A DNA stretch of 64,000 nt. Source: Alphaproteobacteria bacterium HGW-Alphaproteobacteria-4 (GTDB taxonomy: Bacteria > Pseudomonadota > Alphaproteobacteria > Rhodobacterales > Rhodobacteraceae). The position numbers and the translations under genes were made by a program. The stretch covers positions 1 to 64,000 of the forward strand of contig PHEE01000025.1 of NCBI GenBank assembly GCA_002842855.1, in the 5' to 3' direction. Of this stretch, positions 44,377 to 53,648 are shown in pieces (positions within the stretch are counted from its first letter, which is position 1; every line of letters begins with the position of its first letter). The notes under the pieces are model-generated. The model made no database searches, was not told where the DNA came from, and saw only the letters and a program-made list of their open reading frames with translations.

Positions 44377-45117
44377 CTATAGCCCGCTTGCCGCCAGCAC
44401 CCGTTGCAGCACCGGTGCCAGCCGGTCGGCCCAGGCGAGTTGACCGTCTTCATGGGCGATCAGGTCGTTGCGCAATTCGATCAGCACGTTGGGGCGGCCC
44501 GGGGTCAGCGCGTGGCGGTCGATGGCGTCGCCATCGAGGTGGCCGCTGTAGGGCTCGTTATCGCCCACGTTCAGCCCTTCGGCGGCAAGTGCTGCAATCA
44601 GCGGCAGGGCAAGGCGGGTGTCGCGGTGCGAATAGAGCACCCCCACCGGCCATGGCCGGGGCGTGCGGCCGCGCAGGCAAGGGGTAAAGCTGTGCACGGC
44701 GCAGATTACGGTATCGGGCCGCCGCGCCGCCAGCGCGGCATAGGCCCTGTGGTAGGGGCGGTAGAGCGCCGCCATCCGCCGTTCCTGCTCGGCGGCATCG
44801 GCGTGGCGGTTGGCGGCAATGATGGTGCCATCGTAAAGCCGCATCAACAACGTCGGGTCATCTTCGCCGCGGTTCGGGTCGATCACCAGCCGCGAGAAAT
44901 TGGTGAGAATCGCGGGGGCATCCAGCCGCTCGGCCAAGCGCCGCGTTACCCCCGCCGCGCCCACATCATAGGCAATGTGGCGGGCCATGTCTTCGGGGGC
45001 AATGCCAAGGCTGCCGCCGCCAAGCCAATCGGGCACCCGGTTGCTGGCATGGTCACAGGTAACAAGCCAGCGCCCCGGCCGATCAGCCCCGACAATCTGA
45101 AACGAAGCCTCCGTCAT
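44377..45117 (-). CDS. N-formylglutamate amidohydrolase family protein
   Basis: A 246-residue zinc-dependent hydrolase of the FGase family. Features are VTCDHASNRVP near 19-29 (His ligand), SRLVIDPNRGEDDPTL near 75-90, a VHSFTP motif near 141, and IELRNDL near 218. Substrate is not fixed by sequence: the family includes N-formylglutamate deformylase and less-studied amidases. It diverges from pyk across about 130 bases. Given the nearby epimerase and D-transaminase, an N-acyl glutamate substrate would fit, but this is inference. Confidence 0.85.
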   Translation of the reverse strand: MTEASFQIVGADRPGRWLVTCDHASNRVPDWLGGGSLGIAPEDMARHIAYDVGAAGVTRRLAERLDAPAILTNFSRLVIDPNRGEDDPTLLMRLYDGTIIAANRHADAAEQERRMAALYRPYHRAYAALAARRPDTVICAVHSFTPCLRGRTPRPWPVGVLYSHRDTRLALPLIAALAAEGLNVGDNEPYSGHLDGDAIDRHALTPGRPNVLIELRNDLIAHEDGQLAWADRLAPVLQRVLAASGL

Positions 45118-45250
45118 CCGCTGTTTGCCTTTCTGCGATACACAGCCTTATGATAGCGCAAACACAAGCGCCCGTTGCCCTGCCGCGCGTTTTGCGCCAT
45201 TACCACCGCCGACCCCAAGAGTGAACCCCATAGCCCGGAGACCGAGGCCC

Positions 45251-46696
45251 ATGAGACGCCTTCGCAATGTGAAAATCGTGGCCACGCTCGGCCCGGCCTC
45301 GTCGGACTATGCCACCATCAGGGCGCTTTTTGAGGCGGGCGCGGATGTGTTCCGATTGAACATGAGCCACGGCACTCAGGCCGACCAGCGCGCCCGGCGC
45401 GACATCATCCGCCAGGTCGAGGAGGATACCGGCCGTCCGATCGCGATTCTTGCCGATCTTCAGGGGCCGAAACTGCGCGTCGGCGTGTTCGCCAACGGCG
45501 CCGCCGATCTTGATGAGGGTAATCCGTTCCGCTTTGATCTTGACCCCACCGAGGGCGACGGCCACCGCGTGAACCTGCCCCACCCCGAGATCTTTGCGGC
45601 ACTTACCCCCGGCGCACGGCTCTTGGTGAACGATGGCAAGATCCGCCTGCGGGTTGAAACCTGCGGGCCCGATTTTGCCAATTGCACGGTGACCACTGGC
45701 GGCACGATTTCCAACCGCAAGGGCGTGAACGTGCCCGATGTCTTGCTGCCTCTGGCTGCGCTTTCCGAAAAAGACCGTTCCGATCTGGAATTTGCCTGCG
45801 AGATGGGGGTGGATTGGCTGGCACTGTCGTTCGTGCAGCGCCCCGAGGATGTGACCGAAGCGCGCAGGCTGACGCGTGGCCGCGCCGCGATTCTTTCAAA
45901 GATCGAGAAACCCGCCGCTGTTGAGGCCTTTGCCGAAATTCTGGCGGTGTCCGATGGCATCATGGTGGCGCGCGGCGATCTGGGGGTAGAATGCCCGGTG
46001 CATTCGGTGCCACCGATTCAAAAGCGGCTGGTGCGCGCCGCAAGGGCCGCCGCAAAGCCGGTGATCGTGGCCACCCAGATGTTGGAAAGCATGATCGAAT
46101 CGCCAATGCCCACCCGGGCCGAGGTATCTGATGTGGCGACCGCGATTTATGAGGGTGCCGATGCGGTGATGCTTTCTGCCGAAAGTGCCGCCGGGCGCTA
46201 CCCGGTTGAAGCCGTGGCCACGATGGATGCCGTTGCCATGTCTGTAGAAAACGACCCTACATACCGCGAAGTGATCGAGGCGAGCCGCAAGGCCAAACGC
46301 ACCACCGTTGCCGATGCGATTGTCGCCGCCGCTCGCGAAATTGCCGAGACCACCGATATCAAGGCGATCTGCTGCTACACGCAAACCGGCGGTACCGTCA
46401 GCCTGGTTGCGCGGGAACGCCCGCGTGTGCCGATCATCGCGCTTTCGCCGGTGTCGCTGACGCTGCACAAGCTTTGCCTGACCTGGGGCGTGCATACCGT
46501 GCGCTGTGAAGAGGTCGAGCGTTTCAAGATGGCAGTGGTCAATGCCGCGCGCGCCGCACGCGAATTCGGTTTTGCCGATGTCGACGACAAGATCGTGGTC
46601 ACTGCGGGCGTGCCGTTCAACGTGCAAGGCACTACCAACATTCTGCGGGTGGCGCCCTGTGACGAGCGATTGATTTTCAGCACCGATCCGGAGTAG
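45251..46696 (+). CDS. pyk: Pyruvate kinase
   Basis: Converts phosphoenolpyruvate and ADP to pyruvate and ATP. It has 481 residues, beginning MRRLRNVKIVATLGPASSD. FRLNMSHG lies near 36-43, the DLQGPKLRVG segment near 70, the catalytic Lys and metal site in LSKIEKPAAV and GIMVARGDLGVE near 236, and MLSAESAAGRYP near 309. A GGAG site upstream supports ATG 45251; longer in-frame starts lie in noncoding sequence. It is divergent from the N-formylglutamate amidohydrolase gene. A small membrane-protein gene follows. Confidence 0.95.
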   Translation: MRRLRNVKIVATLGPASSDYATIRALFEAGADVFRLNMSHGTQADQRARRDIIRQVEEDTGRPIAILADLQGPKLRVGVFANGAADLDEGNPFRFDLDPTEGDGHRVNLPHPEIFAALTPGARLLVNDGKIRLRVETCGPDFANCTVTTGGTISNRKGVNVPDVLLPLAALSEKDRSDLEFACEMGVDWLALSFVQRPEDVTEARRLTRGRAAILSKIEKPAAVEAFAEILAVSDGIMVARGDLGVECPVHSVPPIQKRLVRAARAAAKPVIVATQMLESMIESPMPTRAEVSDVATAIYEGADAVMLSAESAAGRYPVEAVATMDAVAMSVENDPTYREVIEASRKAKRTTVADAIVAAAREIAETTDIKAICCYTQTGGTVSLVARERPRVPIIALSPVSLTLHKLCLTWGVHTVRCEEVERFKMAVVNAARAAREFGFADVDDKIVVTAGVPFNVQGTTNILRVAPCDERLIFSTDPE

Positions 46697-46727
46697 AAAT
46701 GGTCTGTTCGCCTCAGGGGTGCCGCGC

Positions 46728-46952
46728 ATGGATAGCGATCTCGTTCTGGTGATCGGCTTGCTTATCGGCGCATTCTCGATTCCGTCGATCATATCGGCGT
46801 TTTCCGATAGCCGCGCACCGCGCGCTGCCGCCGCAGGGCTGGTCTTGGGCGGGGTGATGGTGCTGGTGGCATTCATGACCAAGCCGGGCGGCTATGCCCC
46901 CGGGCAAATCCCCAACGTGTTTGCGCAGGTTTTCGCGCGGGTTCTGAACTAG
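46728..46952 (+). CDS. Small conserved membrane protein downstream of pyk
   Basis: A 74-residue protein with two hydrophobic segments (LVLVIGLLIGAFSIPSIISA and AGLVLGGVMVLVAFM) and a short polar tail. The start ATG 46728 has a CAGGGGT site; an upstream GTG at 46719 is less likely. It is separated from pyk by about 30 bases. I know such small two-helix proteins from this group, but no function can be assigned. Confidence 0.65.
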   Translation: MDSDLVLVIGLLIGAFSIPSIISAFSDSRAPRAAAAGLVLGGVMVLVAFMTKPGGYAPGQIPNVFAQVFARVLN

Positions 46953-47064
46953 CCCCCCTTGCCAAGCCTGCGGCACCCGCTTATAGGCACCTCTCCAAAT
47001 CCGCGCGTCCGGCCCACGTGGCATGCCGAGTCGCGCGTTCACACACTCGCAAGAGGAGATGAAA

Positions 47065-47265
47065 ATGCCCAAGATGAAGACCAAGTCTGCGGCCAAAAAG
47101 CGGTTCACCTTTACCGCATCGGGCCGCGCGAAATCGGGTGTCGCCGGCAAGCGTCACGGTATGATCAAACGCTCGACGGACTTCATTCGCAATGCCACCG
47201 GCACCATGCTGCTGTCGGCTGCGGATACGAAGATCGTCAAGAAATACATGCCCTACGACCGCTGA
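47065..47265 (+). CDS. rpmI: 50S ribosomal protein L35
   Basis: A 66-residue basic ribosomal protein with the hallmark [14 protein letters not shown] and a C-terminal KYMPYDR. It is followed 12 bases later by rplT. An upstream in-frame ATG at 47023 is rejected because the family starts at MPKMK. No infC precedes it here; the leader between 46953 and 47064 shows no obvious L20 autoregulatory pseudoknot to me. Confidence 0.97.
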   Translation: MPKMKTKSAAKKRFTFTASGRAKSGVAGKRHGMIKRSTDFIRNATGTMLLSAADTKIVKKYMPYDR

Positions 47266-47277
47266 GGAGAAAAACCC

Positions 47278-47643
47278 ATGTCTCGCGTTAAATCCGGCGT
47301 CGTCACGCACGCCCGCCACAAGAAAGTCATCAAGGCCGCAGCGGGCTACTACAGCGCCCGCTCGCGCAACTTCAAGACCGCAACGCAGGCGGTCGATAAG
47401 GCGATGCAATACGCCACCCGCGACCGCAAGGCCCGCAAGCGCAACTTCCGCGCGCTGTGGATTCAGCGGATCAATGCCGCGGTGCGCGCGTTCGACGCCG
47501 AAATGACCTATTCGCGCTTCATCAACGCGCTCGAAAAGTCGGGCATCGCGGTTGACCGCAAGGTGCTGGCCGATCTTGCCGTGCACGAACCCGAGGCTTT
47601 TGGCGCCATCGTCACTCAGGCGAAGGCAGCGCTGGCCGCGTAA
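47278..47643 (+). CDS. rplT: 50S ribosomal protein L20
   Basis: Binds 23S rRNA early in 50S assembly. It has 121 residues with the family sequence [29 protein letters not shown] and the conserved [21 protein letters not shown] region. It is the second gene of the L35-L20 pair, with a good GAGGAG site. A strong terminator follows at 47667-47708. Confidence 0.97.
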   Translation: MSRVKSGVVTHARHKKVIKAAAGYYSARSRNFKTATQAVDKAMQYATRDRKARKRNFRALWIQRINAAVRAFDAEMTYSRFINALEKSGIAVDRKVLADLAVHEPEAFGAIVTQAKAALAA

Positions 47644-47666
47644 TTCCCCCAACGGGGCGAAACCGA

Positions 47667-47708
47667 AACCCCGCGCTGGCCGTTGGCCCGGCGCGGGGTT
47701 TTTCTTTT
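47667..47708 (+). terminator. Intrinsic terminator of the rpmI-rplT operon
   Basis: An imperfect long stem pairs 47667-47676 with 47691-47700, with an inner CTGGCC/GGCC extension, and is followed by TTTTTCTTTT. It ends the L35-L20 transcript about 25 bases after the rplT stop. Confidence 0.88.
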
Positions 47709-47775
47709 GGGGGTGTGTGCTTGCAATCCGGGCGGGGGCTGGCTAGCACGAAGGCGCAAAATCAACAGGTGGATC

Positions 47776-48858
47776 ATGGCCGATCTCAACACGCTCAAGG
47801 GCAAATATCTGGCGGGTATCGCAGCGGCAGCTGACGAGGGCGCGCTTGAGGAAATCCGGCTGGCGGCGCTCGGCAAGAAGGGCGAGATCAGCCTGATGAT
47901 GCGCGAGCTGGGGGGCATGGCGCCCGAGGCGCGGCAGGCGGCGGGCGCACAGCTCAATGTGCTGAAAGACGAGATCGACGCGGCCTTGCGGGCGCGCAAG
48001 GCGGGGCTGGCCGATGCGGCGCTTGACGCGCGGCTGGCCGCCGAATGGCTCGATGTTACCCTGCCCGCGCGGCCACGGCGGGTTGGCACCATCCACCCCG
48101 TCAGCCAGGTGATGGACGAGGTCACCGCGATTTTCGCCGACATGGGCTTTGCCGTGGCCGAGGGGCCGCAGGTGGAATCTGACTTCTTCAACTTTGACGC
48201 GCTCAACATCGCGCCCGAGCACCCGGCCCGGCAAGAGCATGACACCTTCTTCATGGCCCGCGCCGAGGGTGACCCGCGCCCGCCGCATGTGCTGCGCACG
48301 CACACCAGCCCGGTGCAGATCAGGGCGATGCAGGCGCAGGGCGCGCCGATCCGCGTTATCGCGCCGGGGCGGGTGTACCGGATGGACATGGACCAGACCC
48401 ACGCCCCGATGTTCCATCAGGTTGAGGGGCTGGCGATTGGCCGCGATATTTCGATGGCCAACCTCAAGTGGACGCTGGAGGAGTTTTGCCGGGCGTTCTT
48501 TGAAGTGGCGAATGTGGAACTGCGCTTCCGCGCCAGCCACTTTCCCTTCACCGAGCCTTCCGCCGAGGTTGATATCCGCTGTTCCTGGGCCGGGGGGCAG
48601 TTGAAGATCGGCGAGGGCAACGATTGGCTGGAGATTCTGGGTTCCGGCATGGTGCACCCCAAGGTGCTGGCCGCCGCCGGGGTGGACCCAGCGGAATGGC
48701 AGGGCTTTGCGTTTGGCATGGGGATAGACCGGCTGGCGATGCTGAAATACGGGATACCGGATTTGCGGGCGTTCTTTGAGAGCGACCTGCGGTGGCTGCG
48801 GCATTATGGGTTTGCAGCGGGGGACGTGCCCACGGTGCATGGGGGTTTGAGCAGGTGA
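47776..48858 (+). CDS. pheS: Phenylalanyl-tRNA synthetase alpha subunit
   Basis: Catalytic subunit of the heterotetrameric synthetase charging tRNA-Phe. The 360-residue length is normal. It has an N-terminal coiled coil, then motif-2 and active-site regions [50 protein letters not shown] and the motif-3 segment [18 protein letters not shown]. The TGA at 48856-48858 overlaps the GTG start of an AT-rich foreign gene that separates it from pheT. In most bacteria pheS and pheT are directly adjacent. Confidence 0.96.
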   Translation: MADLNTLKGKYLAGIAAAADEGALEEIRLAALGKKGEISLMMRELGGMAPEARQAAGAQLNVLKDEIDAALRARKAGLADAALDARLAAEWLDVTLPARPRRVGTIHPVSQVMDEVTAIFADMGFAVAEGPQVESDFFNFDALNIAPEHPARQEHDTFFMARAEGDPRPPHVLRTHTSPVQIRAMQAQGAPIRVIAPGRVYRMDMDQTHAPMFHQVEGLAIGRDISMANLKWTLEEFCRAFFEVANVELRFRASHFPFTEPSAEVDIRCSWAGGQLKIGEGNDWLEILGSGMVHPKVLAAAGVDPAEWQGFAFGMGIDRLAMLKYGIPDLRAFFESDLRWLRHYGFAAGDVPTVHGGLSR

Positions 48859-49550
48859 AACAGCGGAATGCCGGCGAAATCTTGGTTAGATGGCTAAAAA
48901 GTCAGTGGACCCAAGCACTTTCACAACTTAGTGAGATAAATTGGATTTTTGCCACCGCACTTTTCTTGATCGGCCTTGCTATAGTAATTTTAGCGCCCAA
49001 GCAGGCTCAAGGCTACGCTATTGCCAGTGCAACAGCTCTTTTTATCGCGTTTGTTGCTTATCCATGGCAGAAGGCGCGCGACCGAGTAAACGAACTGAGA
49101 AAAGAACAACGGGAAGCCTATCGCCGATTTTTCAGAACTACGCTTGACGCACGCCAGGCCATCTTTGACTTTAAGCTTAGTAGTGAGAATGAAGCAAAGG
49201 CTGCTGTCGCTGCGATTATTGCCGCGAAGAACTCCTACGAAAACGCTGTTAGCGAGTTGTGCGTTTCGGCCTCAGGGCCCGCAGTGGCGGCCGCACAAAA
49301 AATGCATAGCTTGATCTATTCGATATTCGAGGAATGGGAGAATGCGCTTCGTAATCTGCTGCACAAAGGAAGCGGCGCGCATCCAGTAGTTGACGTTTCG
49401 AGCGCGTTCGAAGCAGTTATTCAAAAACATCGAGCAGCGCTATTCGACGCAGAGAATGAAATCAGAGACGCTATGAAATCAGACGAATTTGGATTTAGAA
49501 ATTCGGCTGTAATTGAAGGGCGTTCGCAAAGAGAAAAAGAAGCGATCTGA
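48855..49550 (+). CDS. AT-rich membrane protein of unknown function wedged between pheS and pheT
   Basis: A 231-residue protein. Two hydrophobic helices lie near residues 29-47 ([19 protein letters not shown]) and 53-69 ([18 protein letters not shown]), followed by a charged, predominantly helical C-terminal domain of about 160 residues containing [20 protein letters not shown] and [20 protein letters not shown]. The ends point to a membrane-anchored cytoplasmic domain. GC content in two sampled lines is 45% and 47%, against 67% in adjacent pheS, and codons include rare A/T-ending ones, so it looks horizontally acquired. The GTG start is shared with the pheS TGA, and only one base separates its TGA from the pheT ATG. 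No family is recognised. Confidence 0.82.
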   Translation: MKQRNAGEILVRWLKSQWTQALSQLSEINWIFATALFLIGLAIVILAPKQAQGYAIASATALFIAFVAYPWQKARDRVNELRKEQREAYRRFFRTTLDARQAIFDFKLSSENEAKAAVAAIIAAKNSYENAVSELCVSASGPAVAAAQKMHSLIYSIFEEWENALRNLLHKGSGAHPVVDVSSAFEAVIQKHRAALFDAENEIRDAMKSDEFGFRNSAVIEGRSQREKEAI

Positions 49551-49551
49551 C

Positions 49552-51960
49552 ATGAAACTCACCCTCTCCTGGCTCAGCGATCACCTTGATACCTCAGCCA
49601 CGCTCGACGAAATCACCTATGCCCTCACCGACCTCGGCCTTGAGGTCGAAGCTGTCACCAACCCCGCCGCCAAGCTCGCCCCCTTCACGCTGGCAAAGGT
49701 GCAATCGGCGGTGCAGCACCCCGATGCCGACAAGTTGCGCGTCTGCATGGTGGAAACCGACGAAGGGCTAAAGCAGATCGTCTGCGGCGCGCCCAACGCG
49801 CGGGCGGGCATTACCGTGGTGCTCTGCAAGCCCGGCGATTATGTGCCGGGCATCGACGTGACCCTTGGCATCGGCAAGATCCGCGGCGTTGAAAGCCACG
49901 GCATGATGGCATCCGAGCGCGAGCTGGAGCTTTCGGATGAGCACAACGGCATCATCGAGCTGCCCTCGGGCGAGGTCGGGCAGAAGTTCACCGACTGGCT
50001 GGCGGCCAACCGCCCCGAAACCATCGACCCGGTGATCGAGATCAAGATCACCCCCAACCGCCCCGATGCGCTCGGCATTCGCGGCATCGCGCGCGACCTT
50101 GCGGCGCGGGGGCTTGGACGGCTGAAACCGCTTGAAATTGAGCCGGTGCCGGGCGGCTTTGCCTGCCCGATCTCTGTAACCATCGACCCCGCGCTGAAGG
50201 CCAAGGGCTGCCCGCTGTTCGCTGGCCGCCTGATCCGCGGCGTCAGCAACGGCCCCAGCCCGGCCTGGCTGCAACAGCGGCTTCTGGCCATTGGCCTGCG
50301 CCCGATCTCGGCGCTGGTCGATATCACCAACTTCTTCACCTATGACCTGAACCGCCCGCTGCATGTGTTCGATGCGGCCAAGGTGCAGGGCGGCCTGCAC
50401 ATTGCCCCCGCCAAGGGCGGCGAGCAACTGCTGGCGCTTGACGGCAAATGCTACACGCTCAGCGCAGGCCAGATGCTGATATCCGATGACGCGCAGCCCG
50501 AAAGCCTTGCGGGCATCATGGGCGGCGAACATTCGGGCTGCACCGAGGCCACCACCGATGTGTTCCTTGAGTCCGCCTACTGGGACCCGATCACCATTGC
50601 CGCGACCGGGCGCGCGCTGAAGATCACCTCTGACGCGCGTTACCGGTTTGAACGCGGCGTGGACCCTGCCTTTACCCTGCCGGGGCTGGAACTGGCCACG
50701 CAGATGGTGCTCGACCTCTGCGGCGGCGAGGCAAGCGATGTGGTGCTGGATGGTGCCGTGCCCGATGTCAGCCGCGCCTACAGGCTTGACCCCGCACGCG
50801 TGCAAAGCCTGGTGGGAATGGAAATTCCCGAGGCCACGCAGCGCGCCACGCTGGAGGCGCTGGGGTTTGTGATCGAAGGCAACATGGCCACGCCGCCGAC
50901 CTGGCGCCCCGATGTGCTGGGCGAAGCCGATCTGGTTGAAGAAGTGGCGCGCATCGCCTCGCTGACGCGCCTCAAGGGCCGCCCGCTGGCGCGGGAAACC
51001 ACCGGCGTGCCCGCGCCGATACTGACGCCGATGCAGATGCGCGAAAAGGCGGTGCGGCGGATGCTGGCGGCCTTGGGCTACAACGAATGCGTGACTTACA
51101 GCTTTATTGATGCCGCCGCCGCAGCCCTTTTTGGCGGCGGGCAGAATGCGACGCGGATCGAAAACCCGATCAGCTCGGAAATGACCCACCTGCGCCCCGA
51201 CCTGCTACCGGGCCTGTTGGCCGCCGCCGCCCGCAATCAGGCGCGCGGCTTTGCCGATCTGGCGCTTTTCGAGGTTGGCCCCGCCTTTACCGGCGGCGAA
51301 CCGGGCGAGCAGGCGTTGCAGGCCGCCGGCCTGCTGGTGGGCGGCTCGGCCCCGCGCGACGCCTTCGGCTCGCGCCGCAACTATGACCTTTATGATGCCA
51401 AAGCCGATGCCGAGGCAGCGCTGGCCACGATTGGCGCGCCCGCCAAGATGCAGATCACCCGCAAGGTGCCCGGCTGGTTCCATCCCGGCCGTTCCGGTGC
51501 AATGGCGCTGGGGCCGAACGTGCTTTGCGCTTTTGGCGAGGTGCACCCGCGCGTGTTGCGCGATATGGGGGTCAAGGCGCCCGCGGTTGCCTTTACGCTG
51601 CACCTCGATGCGGTGCCGTTCCCCAAACTGAAATCGCGTACCCGCCCGGCGCTGGCGCTTTCCGATCTGCAAGCGGTCGAGCGTGACTTTGCCTTTGTGG
51701 TCGATGCCCGCGTCGAGGCGCTGACACTGGTTAACGCCGCCGCCGGTGCCGACAAGGCGCTGATCGAATCGGTGCGGGTGTTCGACCAGTTCACCGGCGA
51801 GCGCGCCGAGGCGCAGATGGGCGCGGGCAAAAAGTCGATCGCACTTTCGGTGCGCTTGCAGCCCCGCGACAAGACCCTGACCGAAGCCGAGATCGAGGCG
51901 GTGTCGGCGCGCATCATCGACAAGGTCACAAAAGCCACAGGTGGCGTGCTGCGCAGCTAA
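49552..51960 (+). CDS. pheT: Phenylalanyl-tRNA synthetase beta subunit
   Basis: Tetramer partner of PheS, carrying the editing and tRNA anticodon-recognition domains. It has 802 residues. The N-terminus MKLTLSWLSDHLDT leads into a tRNA-binding (EMAP-like) domain, then the B3/B4 editing domain with ALVDITNFFTYDLNRPLHVFD near 260-280, a B5 domain, and a C-terminal anticodon-binding fold. The ATG at 49552 lies one base after the foreign gene's stop. Its ribosome site (AGAGAAAAAGAAG) sits inside that gene and is weak, so efficient translation may depend on reinitiation after it. Confidence 0.96.
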   Translation: MKLTLSWLSDHLDTSATLDEITYALTDLGLEVEAVTNPAAKLAPFTLAKVQSAVQHPDADKLRVCMVETDEGLKQIVCGAPNARAGITVVLCKPGDYVPGIDVTLGIGKIRGVESHGMMASERELELSDEHNGIIELPSGEVGQKFTDWLAANRPETIDPVIEIKITPNRPDALGIRGIARDLAARGLGRLKPLEIEPVPGGFACPISVTIDPALKAKGCPLFAGRLIRGVSNGPSPAWLQQRLLAIGLRPISALVDITNFFTYDLNRPLHVFDAAKVQGGLHIAPAKGGEQLLALDGKCYTLSAGQMLISDDAQPESLAGIMGGEHSGCTEATTDVFLESAYWDPITIAATGRALKITSDARYRFERGVDPAFTLPGLELATQMVLDLCGGEASDVVLDGAVPDVSRAYRLDPARVQSLVGMEIPEATQRATLEALGFVIEGNMATPPTWRPDVLGEADLVEEVARIASLTRLKGRPLARETTGVPAPILTPMQMREKAVRRMLAALGYNECVTYSFIDAAAAALFGGGQNATRIENPISSEMTHLRPDLLPGLLAAAARNQARGFADLALFEVGPAFTGGEPGEQALQAAGLLVGGSAPRDAFGSRRNYDLYDAKADAEAALATIGAPAKMQITRKVPGWFHPGRSGAMALGPNVLCAFGEVHPRVLRDMGVKAPAVAFTLHLDAVPFPKLKSRTRPALALSDLQAVERDFAFVVDARVEALTLVNAAAGADKALIESVRVFDQFTGERAEAQMGAGKKSIALSVRLQPRDKTLTEAEIEAVSARIIDKVTKATGGVLRS

Positions 51961-52028
51961 TGCGGCGCGCTGGCGCTTGCCATGATGCAACAAACGCGTG
52001 AGGCTCAGCCCATCCTGGGAGGGGTTTC

Positions 52029-53639
52029 TTGGTTTACGATTACGTCATCGTGGGTGGCGGTTCGGCGGGGTCGGTGCTGGCCGCGCGCCTTACCCAAGAC
52101 CCGGCAGTTTCGGTCTGCCTGATCGAGGCGGGTGGGGCGGGGCGCGATATTTTCGTGCGTGCCCCGGCGCTGGTCGCAGCGATGGTGGCGGGACGGCCGC
52201 CGATTCACAACTGGGCTTTTCACACCACGCGACAGGCCGGGCTGAACGGCCGACGCGGGTTTCAACCGCGCGGCAAGGCGTTGGGCGGCTCGTCTGCGAT
52301 CAACGCCATGCTCTATACGCGCGGCCACCCGGCAGACTACGACGAATGGGCCGATCTTGGCGCCGACGGTTGGGATTGGGCGTCTTGCCTGCCCTACTTC
52401 CGGCGCTCCGAGGGTAACGCATGGGGCGCCGACGCCTTGCATGGTGGCGACGGGCCGTTGCAGGTTGCCGATCAAAACGCCCCTCGCCGCATCTCGCGCG
52501 CCTTCGTCGATGCCTGTGAAGCTTCGCATATTCCGCGCAACGATGATTTCAACGGCGCGCGGCAGGAAGGCGCGGGGCTCTACCAGGTTACGCAGTTTCA
52601 CCATGGGCCGCGCAAGGGCGAGCGATGTTCAGCTGCCGCTGCCTATCTGCACCCGGTGATCGCGCGCCCGAACCTGACCGTGCTGACCCATGCGCGCGTA
52701 GAAAAGGTGCTTCTGGAGGATGGCCGCGCGACCGGGGTGCAGCTGCGCCGCAATTTGCGGCGCCAGCACTTCAAGGCGCGACGCGAGGTGATATTGGCGG
52801 CCGGCGCCTTTGGCTCGCCGCAGCTTCTGATGCTCTCGGGCATCGGCCCCGAAGAAGAATTGCGCGCGCATGGCGTGCCCGTAGCACATGCGCTGCCGGG
52901 CGTTGGCACGAACCTGCAAGACCATCTCGATTACATCATCAGCCACCGCAGCCTGCGCCCCGACGTGGTGGGTCTGAACCCGGCGGGTCTTGCGCGCTTG
53001 GCAAAAGCCGCTTGGAAATGGCGCGAGTCAGGTGGCGGCCTCTTTGCCTCGCCGATGGCAGAGGCGGGGGCGTTTCTGTGCTCGGAACCGGGGCTGGCGC
53101 GGCCCGATCTGCAAATTCATTTTGTCATCGGTATTGTAGACCAGCACATGCGCCGCATGCATCTGGCCGATGGCTATTCGGCACATATCTGCGTGTTGCG
53201 TCCGCACAGCCGTGGCTTGGTCGGGCTGGCCTCGGCAAACCCTGCGCGGGCGCCTCGCATCGACCCCGGCTACCTCAGTGATCGGCGCGACGTGGCGCTG
53301 ATGCTGAAGGCCGCGCGCAAGCTGGAGCAAATTCTTGATGCCTCGCCGCTGGCGCCCTGGCGCGGCGCGCGGCTATACCCGCATGACGGCAGCGATGCGG
53401 CGCTTGAGGCCGATATTCGCGCGCGTTCGGATACCATCTACCACCCCGTCGGCACTTGCCGCATGGGCAAAGACGAGATGGCAGTGGTTGACCCCGCGCT
53501 GCGGGTGCGCGGGGTGGCAGGTTTGCGGGTGATCGACGCTTCGGTTATGCCGCGCATTCTGGGCGGCAACACCAACGCGCCCACCATCATGATCGCAGAA
53601 AAGGCGGCAGAAATGCTGCGCAGCGAAGCGCAGCATTAG
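52029..53639 (+). CDS. GMC-family FAD oxidoreductase (choline-dehydrogenase-like)
   Basis: A 536-residue flavoenzyme of the glucose-methanol-choline family. The FAD motif GGGSAGSVLA lies near 9-18, the second signature PRGKALGGSSAINAMLYTRGH near 79-99, and the catalytic His region in TIYHPVGTCRMG near 475 with the C-terminal GNTNAPTIMIAEKAA. The substrate (alcohol, choline or sugar) is not clear. Start is TTG at 52029 behind a strong GGAGGGG site; no ATG fits the FAD motif. It follows pheT by about 70 bases on the same strand. Confidence 0.88.
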   Translation: MVYDYVIVGGGSAGSVLAARLTQDPAVSVCLIEAGGAGRDIFVRAPALVAAMVAGRPPIHNWAFHTTRQAGLNGRRGFQPRGKALGGSSAINAMLYTRGHPADYDEWADLGADGWDWASCLPYFRRSEGNAWGADALHGGDGPLQVADQNAPRRISRAFVDACEASHIPRNDDFNGARQEGAGLYQVTQFHHGPRKGERCSAAAAYLHPVIARPNLTVLTHARVEKVLLEDGRATGVQLRRNLRRQHFKARREVILAAGAFGSPQLLMLSGIGPEEELRAHGVPVAHALPGVGTNLQDHLDYIISHRSLRPDVVGLNPAGLARLAKAAWKWRESGGGLFASPMAEAGAFLCSEPGLARPDLQIHFVIGIVDQHMRRMHLADGYSAHICVLRPHSRGLVGLASANPARAPRIDPGYLSDRRDVALMLKAARKLEQILDASPLAPWRGARLYPHDGSDAALEADIRARSDTIYHPVGTCRMGKDEMAVVDPALRVRGVAGLRVIDASVMPRILGGNTNAPTIMIAEKAAEMLRSEAQH

Positions 53640-53648
53640 TGCCGCGTT

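Noticed and set aside
46953-47064. Possible L20/L35 leader regulatory RNA
   Set aside because: No convincing pseudoknot or L20-like binding fold could be drawn by eye in this 110-base stretch.
49768-51189. Long minus-strand open frame (473 codons) opposite pheT
   Set aside because: It is the codon shadow of the highly conserved pheT. The composition is His/Arg/Gln-rich with no recognisable domain, as are similar frames opposite other GC-rich genes.
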